A DNA stretch of 64,000 nt from Desulfotruncus arcticus DSM 17038 (GTDB lineage: Bacteria; Bacillota; Desulfotomaculia; Desulfotomaculales; Desulfallaceae). Below, piece after piece: positions 1 through 7,952 of this stretch; position 1 is the stretch's first letter, and each line of letters starts with the position of its first letter. The stretch is from positions 186,001 to 250,000 of the forward strand of contig NZ_FOOX01000004.1 in the NCBI RefSeq assembly GCF_900113335.1, in the 5' to 3' direction. The position numbers and the translations under genes are program-made. A model generated the notes under the pieces. The model made no database searches. It was not told the DNA's origin and saw only the letters and a program-made list of their open reading frames with translations.

Positions 1-1952
1 TGTTCACCGCGATATCCCTTCAGCAGCGTGTAAGCCTTTGTTTCTGTAAGCATTTTTTGTATTTCCTTTTCGGTTAGGCCGCGGGCCAACCGGAAGCTTA
101 CGTCTTTCATCAGGTTAACGTAAATGCCGCCCAGGCCAAAGGCAATTAAAGGTCCGAACTGCACATCCCTGGACATGCCCACGATTAATTCCGTCCCTTT
201 GGGCATCATTTTTTGAATTTCTATGCCGTGAATAATCACATCCGGCAGGTAACGCTGGATGTTTTCAGTTATTTCAATATACCCCCGCCGTACTTCTGCC
301 GCACTTTTTAAGCCAATCAGCACCCCGCCCACATCGGTTTTGTGCATTATTTTGGGTGACGCCACTTTAAGCACCACCGGGAAGCCGATTTGCTCCGCTA
401 GCTGAACCGCCTGGTCCGGTGAAGCGGCCAGCAACACCGGCGCGGCCGGGATACCGTAAGCCGTGGCTGCCTGGTAAGCCTCACTGCCGAGTAACACAAG
501 CCTGCCGTCCTGCCGGGCGTGTTCAAATATATTTTTAACTGTTTCATGGTCAGCGTTAATAGTTGTTTCCCGGCGCTCTTCCGGCCGTGCTTTCATTTCC
601 GAGTAACGGGACATGCCGCTGATGGCGTTGATGGCAGGTTCCGGAAAGGTAAAGCACGGAATCCCGGCTTCGGATAACAGTTTGGCTCCCGGGGCCAGCA
701 TGGGCCCTCCCATATATGCCGCCAGCACGGGTTTGTCCGGGTGTTTTTGGTGCAAATCCACGATGGCCCGGGCTGTCGGCACCGGGTCGGTGACTGCCGT
801 CGGGCAAACCAGTACCACTGCGCTGCCCACGGACGGGTCGGCCAGTACTTTTTCCAGTGCTGTTTGGTAGCGGTCGGCACCGGCATCTCCCAAAACGTCT
901 ACCGGGTTATAGATATTTGATTCCGCCGGGAGGCTTTGCCGTAAAGCATCAATAGTATCCTTGGTAAACCGGGCCATGGCCAGTCCCTTGGTTTCAACTG
1001 TGTCCGTGGCTACAATACCCGGCCCGCCGGCGTTGGTTACCACGGCAACGTTGCGGTTGGGCGGCACGGGCTGTTCGGCAAAAACCACGGCCAGGTCGAA
1101 TAGCTCCGGCATGCTGTGGGCCCTGATAATGCCACACTGGTTAAAAGCGGTTTCATAGGCCAGGTCGCTGCCCGCCAGCGCCCCTGTGTGGGATGACGCA
1201 GCCATGGCGCCGGCCTGGCTGGTCCCGGACTTTAAGATGATCACAGGCTTTTTACGGGTTGCCCGTTCGGCTACATCCAAAAAATAGTCGCCATTGGCGA
1301 CATCTTCTATATAGCAAAGGATAACTTTGGTGGTTGGATCATTGGCGGCGGCAGCAATAAAATCCGCCTCGTTAAGCTGGGCTTTGTTGCCCAGGCTGAC
1401 CACCTTGCTGAAATTGAGCCCGGTGAGGACGCTCCAGTCCAAAATAGCCACCAGCATCGCCCCGCTTTGCGAGATAAAGGTTATATCACCGGTGCGGGCA
1501 GGGTAGGTGGCGGAAAAGGACGCGTTAAGATTGGCGTGGGTATTCATCATGCCCACGCAGTTTGGTCCCAGCATGTTCATTTGATAGCTGCTGCAAACCT
1601 CAACAAGCTTTTTCTCCAGCTCCAGTCCTTCCCGGCCAACTTCTTTAAAGCCGGCGGTTATTACAACCAGGTGTTTAACCCCTTTTTCCCCGCAGGCTTT
1701 CGCCAGGTCCAGGGTCCTGGCTGCCGGTACGGCAACCACCACCAGCTCCGGCGCCTCCTGGATCGCCCCTATATCGGGATAACAGGGCAGGCCTTCGATT
1801 TCATCGGCTTTGGGGTTAACCGGGTAAATAGCACCTTTAAATCCGCTGCTGATGATGTTTTTAAGTATGGCGTTGCCAATTTTGCCGGGTTTTTGGGACG
1901 CGCCGGCAATAGCAACGGACCGGGGATTAAAAAAACCGGTCAAATCGGTCAT
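1..1952 (-). CDS. Acyl/acetyl-CoA synthetase (ADP-forming), C-terminus cut by window edge
   Basis: The frame is open from an ATG at 1952 to the left edge (at least 650 codons; family members are about 700). An AGAAGGTG ribosome site precedes the ATG. The protein opens with MTDLTGFFNPRSVAIAGAS, the CoA-binding Rossmann domain of NDP-forming acyl-CoA synthetases, followed by the succinyl-CoA-ligase-like domain (LGPNCVGMMN, ISQSGAM). The last visible part (MLTETKAYTLLKGYRGE) starts the ATP-grasp module. The family converts acyl-CoA, ADP and phosphate to acid, CoA and ATP in the cytoplasm, conserving energy in anaerobes. The substrate cannot be read from sequence. About 50 C-terminal residues lie outside the window. 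Confidence 0.88.
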   Translation of the reverse strand, partial: MTDLTGFFNPRSVAIAGASQKPGKIGNAILKNIISSGFKGAIYPVNPKADEIEGLPCYPDIGAIQEAPELVVVAVPAARTLDLAKACGEKGVKHLVVITAGFKEVGREGLELEKKLVEVCSSYQMNMLGPNCVGMMNTHANLNASFSATYPARTGDITFISQSGAMLVAILDWSVLTGLNFSKVVSLGNKAQLNEADFIAAAANDPTTKVILCYIEDVANGDYFLDVAERATRKKPVIILKSGTSQAGAMAASSHTGALAGSDLAYETAFNQCGIIRAHSMPELFDLAVVFAEQPVPPNRNVAVVTNAGGPGIVATDTVETKGLAMARFTKDTIDALRQSLPAESNIYNPVDVLGDAGADRYQTALEKVLADPSVGSAVVLVCPTAVTDPVPTARAIVDLHQKHPDKPVLAAYMGGPMLAPGAKLLSEAGIPCFTFPEPAINAISGMSRYSEMKARPEERRETTINADHETVKNIFEHARQDGRLVLLGSEAYQAATAYGIPAAPVLLAASPDQAVQLAEQIGFPVVLKVASPKIMHKTDVGGVLIGLKSAAEVRRGYIEITENIQRYLPDVIIHGIEIQKMMPKGTELIVGMSRDVQFGPLIAFGLGGIYVNLMKDVSFRLARGLTEKEIQKMLTETKAYTLLKGYRGE

Positions 1953-2149
1953 TATTTCACCTTCTTAGGGAACGTGATGATTTTAAGCTTTTGATATCTT
2001 TTCCCGCGGCAGGATAAAAAATGTATCAAAACAATAAAGCGCCCCTTGGCGCTAATAAAATATTATGTTTGTCATCCTCCAATGCCTTGCAATGAATAAA
2101 CTTGACGAATACTCAATGGCGATTACTTATCTGATATTATGGTAAACTT
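1953..2149. other. Intergenic region upstream of the CoA ligase
   Basis: No gene is seen. A short hairpin (GCGCC / GGCGC arms, about 2040-2053) lies 90 bases upstream of the ligase start and could be a leader hairpin. The rest is AT-rich. Confidence 0.4.
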
Positions 2150-2190
2150 AAAAAATAACAAGGGTGAATTTCAGTCACCCTTGTTATTTT
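2150..2190 (-). terminator. Bidirectional intrinsic terminator
   Basis: Perfect 17-bp inverted repeat (AACAAGGGTGA / TCACCCTTGTT core) with A-tract on one side and T-tract on the other. It lies just past the stop of the membrane-protein gene at 2200 and would terminate that minus-strand transcript. Confidence 0.8.
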
Positions 2191-2199
2191 TAGGAGCAG

Positions 2200-2601
2200 T
2201 TATTGGCTGCTGATATTGTCCATTTTATGGTAATTATTGCTTGTAACTGCAAACCATGACTTAAATAACCATAATATTAATAAGGCCAGCAGGATTACAA
2301 TAACGTGTCCGTAGTAGCCTCGTATCAAATTGAAAGCTGCATCCAACCAAAGTACAATGATAGCTGCACGCCATGATTGCCATTTTTGCTGGATCAAACT
2401 CCAAGATAGCAATATTTGTATAGTTCCGGCTAATAGGTCAATTAACCAGCTTCCCTTAGTAACTATCCATGGCAAATATTGTTTTAACCATACTATACGG
2501 GCCGGTTGATAAAATAGGCATGCGGATAAAATATTTTCAATGCCAATTATAAGGATTAATATGACAGCAATTTTATACAATTTAAATGGGTTATTATTCA
2601 A
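2200..2601 (-). CDS. Small integral membrane protein, unknown function
   Basis: A 133-residue protein with about four hydrophobic helices (roughly residues 10-30, 50-70, 78-95 and 98-117) and a polar C-terminal tail. The start is TTG at 2601, with only a weak GGTTGGTG sequence ahead of it, so the start is uncertain. It stands alone between divergent units and ends directly at a strong hairpin terminator. I recognise no family; length and hydrophobicity suggest a DoxX- or DUF-type small membrane protein, but no diagnostic motif is visible. Confidence 0.55.
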   Translation of the reverse strand: MNNNPFKLYKIAVILILIIGIENILSACLFYQPARIVWLKQYLPWIVTKGSWLIDLLAGTIQILLSWSLIQQKWQSWRAAIIVLWLDAAFNLIRGYYGHVIVILLALLILWLFKSWFAVTSNNYHKMDNISSQ

Positions 2602-2650
2602 TATTTAGTCACCAACCTGTAAGCAAATAAAGCTCTACTTATTTATACAA

Positions 2651-2766
2651 GAAGGACTTCATAATTATTAAAAAAGTTCATAAAAAATGATAAAGTCCTT
2701 TATGGCTATTTTCCATAAATAAAATAAAGTATTTTCATGAACTTTTTAGAGAGTATTCTAGTCCTT
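2651..2766. repeat. Imperfect inverted repeat upstream of the ECF sigma gene
   Basis: Two arms of about 30 bases (2651-2681 and 2736-2766) share AAGGACT...AAAAAGTTCAT in inverted orientation around an AT-rich centre of about 55 bases, which itself carries another AAAGTCCTTT. It could be a large hairpin in the sigma-operon leader, an operator array or a MITE remnant. Confidence 0.5.
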
Positions 2767-2847
2767 TATTAAAAAAGCTTGTGTAAAATGCAGGAATATA
2801 AATTACCGAATTAGCAATGTTTCGGGGCTATAATGGGGTTGACCTGA

Positions 2848-3384
2848 TTGGACCAGGAACTTTTTGAGATAATACGCAAGGCAAAACAGGGGGAAAAAGA
2901 AGCGTTTGGGCAATTGATGGTTAGGTTTAAGGGGACTGTATTTAGGCAGGCGTACGCCATATTAAATGACCCTGCTGAAGCAGAAGATATTGCACAAGAA
3001 GCTTTTCTGAAAGTATACTACACCCTTGGAAAATTAGGGAATGAATATGCTTTTGCATCCTGGCTATCCAGAATTGTAGTGCATTTATGCTATGACCGGA
3101 TTAAAAAAAGTAAAAAAGAAAAAGAGGCCTTTAACCGTTGGCGGGATGAAGGAAGAAGGAATGATAGCTGCAGGCAAGGTGCAATAGAACATAAGCAGCT
3201 TCAGCTGAATATTGCGGAAGCTATGCAAGAACTTTCACCCGAGCAGCGAGTGGTGGTTACGCTGCGTGATGTGCAAGGATTTACTTATGATGAAATAGCG
3301 GATATTGTTCAAGTTCCCGTCGGCACGGTTAAATCGCGCATTCATACAGCCAGAAAAGCTCTAAAAAATCTACTTTCAGGATAA
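2848..3384 (+). CDS. ECF-type RNA polymerase sigma factor
   Basis: A 178-residue sigma-70 family protein. Region 2 lies near residues 22-90 (AYAILNDPAEAEDIAQEAFLK) and region 4 near 125-175 (MQELSPEQRVVVTLRDVQG, then the VPVGTVKSRIHTARK helix-turn-helix). There is no region 3, which makes it ECF, closest in style to SigW/RpoE. The start is a TTG immediately after an in-frame stop. The anti-sigma gene follows after 13 bases, then two membrane-protein genes. Such cassettes answer envelope stress; release from the anti-sigma factor probably drives this operon. Confidence 0.9.
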   Translation: MDQELFEIIRKAKQGEKEAFGQLMVRFKGTVFRQAYAILNDPAEAEDIAQEAFLKVYYTLGKLGNEYAFASWLSRIVVHLCYDRIKKSKKEKEAFNRWRDEGRRNDSCRQGAIEHKQLQLNIAEAMQELSPEQRVVVTLRDVQGFTYDEIADIVQVPVGTVKSRIHTARKALKNLLSG

Positions 3385-3397
3385 AGAGGTAAGGCAA

Positions 3398-3883
3398 ATG
3401 CAACAGCATCAACAAATACAAGAGCTAATTTCTGCTTATCTGGATAATGAATTGCCGGATAATGAGCGGTTGATGGTGAATGAACACTTGAACGGCTGCG
3501 AAGAGTGCCGTAGCTTGTTTCAAGAATTGTCTGCGCTTAAACAGAGTGTCTTTTATTATTACAACTCTATCGAAGTTCCTGATGTGGAAAACGGGGTAAT
3601 GGAAAAGATTAAGCCGGTGCATGCGGTTAAATACCCTATCCGGATGATACTGCCATTGTCCTGGGCGGTGATTGCGCTACTAGTAGCATCGCTGCTGCTT
3701 TATATCTTTTCACCTGTTGCTATTCTTGGCTCTTCTATTTATAAAATCATGCCGAGTTTATTGCACTTAATGCCAAGGCTTATCAGGGCAATACCTATCT
3801 CGCCGGATGGAATTGCATTTACCGCCATCTTAATGTTACTGATTTCGGCATGGTCTCTTCATCGCCTATTGACAGCTAGATAA
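3398..3883 (+). CDS. Anti-sigma factor with N-terminal zinc-binding ZAS domain
   Basis: A 161-residue protein. Its N-terminus has the H-x3-C-x2-C zinc anti-sigma motif (His30, Cys34, Cys37) that clamps ECF sigma factors. Hydrophobic helices near residues 83-106 and 137-157 anchor it in the membrane, so it is probably released by regulated proteolysis as in RsiW. GAGGTAAGG precedes the ATG. It lies 13 bases after the sigma gene, the usual arrangement of a cognate pair. Confidence 0.87.
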   Translation: MQQHQQIQELISAYLDNELPDNERLMVNEHLNGCEECRSLFQELSALKQSVFYYYNSIEVPDVENGVMEKIKPVHAVKYPIRMILPLSWAVIALLVASLLLYIFSPVAILGSSIYKIMPSLLHLMPRLIRAIPISPDGIAFTAILMLLISAWSLHRLLTAR

Positions 3884-3904
3884 ACCGGATAAAAGGTGGT
3901 CTGG

Positions 3905-4741
3905 ATGAAAAAGAAATTCAACAGATTAATTTTATTAATCATAATAACCTTGCTTTTTTTCTGTACCGCTGCAAATGCTTTTGCCGCAGAACAAAGTTTA
4001 ATCAGGCACCAGGATACCGTGATTTCCGAAGATCAAATGGTTGAAAGCGTCGTGGTGGTTGGGGGCGATGCCACAGTTTACGGATCAGTACGGGATGTAG
4101 TAGTTGTAATTAACGGCAACCTGGACATAAAAAAATCGTCTCGCATCATGGGAACGGTTCTGGTGATCGGTGGTAACATCAGGCAGGAACCGGGGGCACA
4201 TTTAACCGACAATGTGTTGAACATTTCCTTCGACCGGGCAACCAGCAATAGCTTATTGCTTGGAGGGATGCTATTTATTGGTGTCTGGTTTATGCGACTT
4301 GTGCTTAGCTTGTTATTTACTTTGTTGCCGTTCATTATAGCAACTATTAGCAAACACCGTTTAGAACCTTTGGTAATATTGGTGCGCCGGTCACCGGAAC
4401 GTTTGCTGTTAATCGGTTTTGTGTCAAGTTTATTATTGACCGCTATTATAGCTCTTCTGGCTATTACTGTTGTTGGGCTTCCTTTGGTAATATTGCTGCT
4501 GCTGGCTTCATTGGTAATTTTCTTACTGGGACTTGCGTCAATAAGTTTGGTCGTGGGGGAATGGCTGCCGGGAAATGACAGGGCACCATACCTTAACACC
4601 CTGGGCGGTTCAATTATAATTATATCGGCAATTAATTTTCCTTTCCTCGGCAGCCTGCTTTTATTGAGTCTATTTTGGATTTCCCTGGGGATAGTAATTT
4701 TATGGTATTGGGAGAACCGAAAGAATAACAAAGGAATATAA
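3905..4741 (+). CDS. Polymer-forming (bactofilin-like) repeat membrane protein
   Basis: Begins with a signal peptide (LILLIIITLLFFCTAANAFA), followed by a beta-helical stretch (about residues 40-100) with VVVVGGDATVYGSVRDVVVV and VLVIGGNI, typical of polymer-forming cytoskeletal/bactofilin-like folds. The C-terminal half has four or five membrane helices. A GTG at 3896 lies inside the AAAAGGTGG ribosome site, so the ATG at 3905, five bases beyond it, is preferred (278 residues). Third gene of the sigma operon, hence a likely envelope-stress target. Molecular function is unknown. Confidence 0.68.
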   Translation: MKKKFNRLILLIIITLLFFCTAANAFAAEQSLIRHQDTVISEDQMVESVVVVGGDATVYGSVRDVVVVINGNLDIKKSSRIMGTVLVIGGNIRQEPGAHLTDNVLNISFDRATSNSLLLGGMLFIGVWFMRLVLSLLFTLLPFIIATISKHRLEPLVILVRRSPERLLLIGFVSSLLLTAIIALLAITVVGLPLVILLLLASLVIFLLGLASISLVVGEWLPGNDRAPYLNTLGGSIIIISAINFPFLGSLLLLSLFWISLGIVILWYWENRKNNKGI

Positions 4742-4793
4742 GCGCAACGCAATTGTCCTTTGGTCATTTAAAGGAAGAGAGAGGAATAACAAA

Positions 4794-5396
4794 GTGGAAT
4801 TGATTACAGCATGGGTGGACCAGTATGGTTATATTGTATTATTTATTGTGCTAATGCTTGAACCTCTTGGTCTTCCCCTACCCGGTGAATTTATTATGAG
4901 TTATTGCGGCATTCTTGCTGCTACAGGACAAATGAACCTGGCTATCAGCTTTGTAATAGCTGTTTTGGGTTGCTTAACCGGCCGAACCGTTTCATATTGG
5001 GCAGGTTATAAATTGGGTGTTCCCTTTTTCCAAAAAAACGGTCACCGTTTCCACATGGGACCGGAAAAGATGGAAAAAACCGCCTGGTGGTTCCGTAATT
5101 ACGGTAATTGGGTGTTGATTATCGGATATTTTATACCTGGTGTTAGACATATTAGTGGTTATTTTTCTGGTATATCTCAAATGCCATTTAGCAAATATGC
5201 GGTTTATGCATATACCGGAGCGGTAATATGGATTGGCACATTTGTTGTTTTAGGTAAATTTTTAGGATTACAGTGGAAGCTGCTAAGAAGTAATTTTGAT
5301 TTAGATGCTTGGGCTCTAGTTATAGTTCTAATGTTAATTTTCATTTTTTACTTATATAAGAATATAAGATATAAGGGAAAATACATGGGAAAATAA
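4794..5396 (+). CDS. DedA family membrane protein
   Basis: A 200-residue DedA/SNARE-associated (VTT-domain) protein, close to the usual length. Seen motifs are the EPLGLPLPGEF re-entrant loop near residues 21-31, GxxxGRTVSYWAGYKLG, and FIPGVRHISGYFSG near residues 113-126. Start is GTG at 4794 with GGAAGAGAGGAA upstream. DedA proteins act in phospholipid recycling across the membrane and in membrane-potential homeostasis. It is the last gene of the ECF sigma operon, which fits an envelope-maintenance role. Confidence 0.87.
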   Translation: MELITAWVDQYGYIVLFIVLMLEPLGLPLPGEFIMSYCGILAATGQMNLAISFVIAVLGCLTGRTVSYWAGYKLGVPFFQKNGHRFHMGPEKMEKTAWWFRNYGNWVLIIGYFIPGVRHISGYFSGISQMPFSKYAVYAYTGAVIWIGTFVVLGKFLGLQWKLLRSNFDLDAWALVIVLMLIFIFYLYKNIRYKGKYMGK

Positions 5397-5420
5397 TGAA
5401 TTGATGAAAATGGATGAGAA

Positions 5421-5538
5421 GGGGCCTTGAAATATTCTCTTATTTGCAATTCTGAGAGTGGCAAAATGTAAAGTAAAATAGCAGCTAAAACACCAAAAAC
5501 ACCGGAGGAACGAAAAGATATTTCTCCGGTGTTTTTTA
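5421..5538. repeat. Direct repeat copy 1, containing an intrinsic terminator
   Basis: A block of about 118 bases recurs at 9769-9886 with roughly 80% identity by eye (shared TTGAAATATTC, GCAGCTAAAAC and AACACCGGAGG...TCTCCGGTGTTTTT). The 3' part is a stem-loop with T-tract (5491-5536) that can terminate the dedA transcript and, in reverse, the cstA transcript. The two copies bracket the lytS-lytR-cstA block. Confidence 0.75.
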
Positions 5539-5630
5539 TTAAAGCAAGAAGGTAACAGGATGCATTATACCCCTGTCACCAAAAAAACACATTAAGATAT
5601 CGTACCATTTTTCAAAGGGAGGTGCCAAGT

Positions 5631-7079
5631 TTAACGAACGGGCTTTTTAGCCGGTGATACAGTCAGTTGGTTGTTTTGGGTGCCAATGGCTTTCTTAATA
5701 AACAGTCCAATGGGAATCAGCGCTAAGCCAAAGCCCAGGGGGTAGGCAATGCCGGTAGCCAACTGGAAGCCTTCCGGAGCCATCAGGATATAAGTGAAGG
5801 TTACCACGGTCATGAAGGCAGCCGGAATCGAAGCAATGTAATGAAGCTTTTTATTTTGCACCAGGTAAACAGCGGCCGCCCACAGCATAATCATGGCAGT
5901 TGTCTGGTTGGCCCAGGCAAAGTAACGCCACAGGAAGTTGAAGTCGATTAAGGTCAGCAGGTAACCCACTGTGAACAGCGGAACCGCAATGGCCAGACGT
6001 TTCGTTAAGGGTTTTTGGTTAATTTTTACAAGGTCCGCAATCAACATCCGGGCTCCGCGGAAGGCGGTATCACCGGAGGTGATGGGCAGTACGATAACGC
6101 CCAGCACCGCAAGGGTTCCACCCACGGCGCCCAGCATGGTAGTGGCTACGTCTTTTACCACACCGGCAGGACCGGGGCCTCCGGGAGCCAGCACTGCGGC
6201 CAGACCCTCGTAACTACCGTAGAAGGTCATACCGGCGGCGGCCCAAATCAGGGCGATGATACCTTCGCCAATCATCATGCCGTAGAATATTTTGCGTCCG
6301 TATTTTTCATTTTGAGTACAGCGGGCTATAATCGGTGATTGAGTCGCATGAAAACCGGAAATAGCGCCGCAGGCAATGGTGATAAACAGCAGCGGCCAAA
6401 TGGGGGATCCTTGCGGGTGCATGTTGGCCAAAGTCAGCTCAGGAATGTTATAGCCCTGGACCATCATGGCGACGGCAACACCAACGGCCATAATCAGCAG
6501 CAGTGCGCCGAAGAAAGGGTAGAAACGGCCAATGATTTTGTCAACCGGCAGCAGAGTGGCCAGAATGTAGTAAACCAGGATAATTCCCACCCATACGGAT
6601 AAAGTCATCCACCCCGGGGTTAAGTTGGCCAGCAAGTTTGCCGGGCCGGTCATGAAAACGGTGCCTACCAGTACTAACAGAATAAGTGCGAATACGTTGG
6701 TAAAGGCCTTCATGCCTTTGCCCAAATATTTGCCAACCATGTCCGGTAAACCTGCTCCGCCGTTTCTTATGGAAAGCATACCGGAAAAGTAATCATGAAC
6801 ACCACCGGCCAGGATGGATCCCAGCACAATCCAGATAAAGGCCACGGGACCCCACAGGGCACCCATAATGGGTCCGAAGATGGGACCCAACCCTGCTATG
6901 TTCAGCAGTTGAACCAGACTGGCCCGCTTCCATTCAATAGGGACATAGTCCACACCGTCTTCTTTGGTGTATGCGGGGCAGGCATTATTTTCGTTGACGC
7001 CAAATACTTTTTCAACGAATTTACCGTAGGTAAAGTATCCCACGACCAGCAAGATAATGGCTGCAATGAAGGTAATCAT
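5631..7079 (-). CDS. CstA/BtsT family carbon-starvation transporter (probable pyruvate or peptide uptake)
   Basis: A 482-residue polytopic membrane protein with CstA signatures: NNACPAYTKEDGVDYVP, the GPIFGPIMGALWGP stretch, GGVHDYFSGMLSIRNGG and FHATQSPIIARC. ATG at 7079 has GAGGAGGG upstream. This is the shorter CstA class (E. coli CstA and BtsT are about 700 residues). BtsT is a proton-coupled pyruvate importer controlled by a LytS/LytTR pair; here exactly such a pair lies immediately upstream on the same strand. Induction by that pair is probable, given the paired repeats at 7167-7208. Substrate (pyruvate or peptides) is inferred from homologues. Confidence 0.9.
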   Translation of the reverse strand: MITFIAAIILLVVGYFTYGKFVEKVFGVNENNACPAYTKEDGVDYVPIEWKRASLVQLLNIAGLGPIFGPIMGALWGPVAFIWIVLGSILAGGVHDYFSGMLSIRNGGAGLPDMVGKYLGKGMKAFTNVFALILLVLVGTVFMTGPANLLANLTPGWMTLSVWVGIILVYYILATLLPVDKIIGRFYPFFGALLLIMAVGVAVAMMVQGYNIPELTLANMHPQGSPIWPLLFITIACGAISGFHATQSPIIARCTQNEKYGRKIFYGMMIGEGIIALIWAAAGMTFYGSYEGLAAVLAPGGPGPAGVVKDVATTMLGAVGGTLAVLGVIVLPITSGDTAFRGARMLIADLVKINQKPLTKRLAIAVPLFTVGYLLTLIDFNFLWRYFAWANQTTAMIMLWAAAVYLVQNKKLHYIASIPAAFMTVVTFTYILMAPEGFQLATGIAYPLGFGLALIPIGLFIKKAIGTQNNQLTVSPAKKPVR

Positions 7080-7166
7080 AACGGCTTCCCTCCTCTGATA
7101 ATTTGGATTAACTGAATTAATTGATTAATTAGATTTTAATCCAGAAGGGAAACCCTTTGTTTGAAT

Positions 7167-7208
7167 CCTGTATACTTGGTCAAAAAGCCTGTATGGTTGG
7201 TCAAAAGC
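7167..7208 (-). promoter_or_regulatory. Tandem 21-bp LytTR-type binding sites upstream of cstA
   Basis: Two adjacent 21-base direct repeats share CCTGTAT and TTGGTCAAAA. LytTR-domain regulators bind paired direct repeats about two helical turns apart on one DNA face. The pair lies 88 bases upstream of the cstA start and just beyond the 3' end of the response-regulator gene, the expected activator position. Confidence 0.7.
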
Positions 7209-7237
7209 CCGGCCCAAACTGCACACCACCGGACGGC

Positions 7238-7951
7238 CTAAATATCCAACAGCCGTCTAATCTCTTTCATGCCGCTGCGGCTGACCGGCACTCTGGAAGA
7301 TTCATTGTCTTTCATCACCAATTGATAGCCTTGAAACGCGGGCTCAATTTTTTCAATCTTATCCACATTGACCAAATAACCATGATGGGGTCTGAAAAAC
7401 CGCCGGTTGGCCAGGCGCTGTTCCAGGCTTTGCAGTGTATGGTTGGCTGTATAGCAGCTGTTGTCTGTTTTGATCACCACATCTCTGCCCTGGCGTCCGG
7501 CGTACACAATATCTGACGGATCCAACAGCTTAATCAGGTCATTATCATGAACGGCAATTTTCTGCCGCAGGAGGTTGTTGCTTTGGTCCTGGTTAACCAG
7601 GCGCCGCAATTTTTCGATGGTCTCAGCCACTCGTTCTTTGGAAAAGGGTTTTAACAAATAATCTACAGCATTGACTGTAAAAGCTTTCAGGGCATGCTGG
7701 TGATAGGCGGTGGCAAAGACCACCAGGGGAGGATCCGTAAGCCGGGCAAGCTGCCTGGCCACTTCCATGCCATCCCCGCCGGGCATCGCTATATCCAAGA
7801 AGACTACATCCGGGCGCTCTTTGCGCAGGACCTGCAGGGCGCACTGGGCGTCATCCGCTTCCCCCACAACTTCCAGACCGGAGTGTTGGTTCAATAAATA
7901 AATTAGTTCATCCCGGGCCGGCGCCTCATCGTCCACAACTACTACCCGCAT
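7238..7951 (-). CDS. LytTR-type response regulator
   Basis: A 237-residue protein with an N-terminal receiver domain (VVVDDEAPAR acidic pocket, phospho-acceptor Asp53 in VVFLDIAMPGG) and a C-terminal LytTR DNA-binding domain (about 140-237, HGYLVNVDKIEKI and RVPVSRSGMKEIRRLL). AAGGAGTG lies ahead of the ATG, one base after the kinase stop, so the pair is translationally coupled. By context it is the BtsR/LytR-like activator of the adjacent cstA. Confidence 0.92.
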   Translation of the reverse strand: MRVVVVDDEAPARDELIYLLNQHSGLEVVGEADDAQCALQVLRKERPDVVFLDIAMPGGDGMEVARQLARLTDPPLVVFATAYHQHALKAFTVNAVDYLLKPFSKERVAETIEKLRRLVNQDQSNNLLRQKIAVHDNDLIKLLDPSDIVYAGRQGRDVVIKTDNSCYTANHTLQSLEQRLANRRFFRPHHGYLVNVDKIEKIEPAFQGYQLVMKDNESSRVPVSRSGMKEIRRLLDI

Positions 7952-7952
7952 T

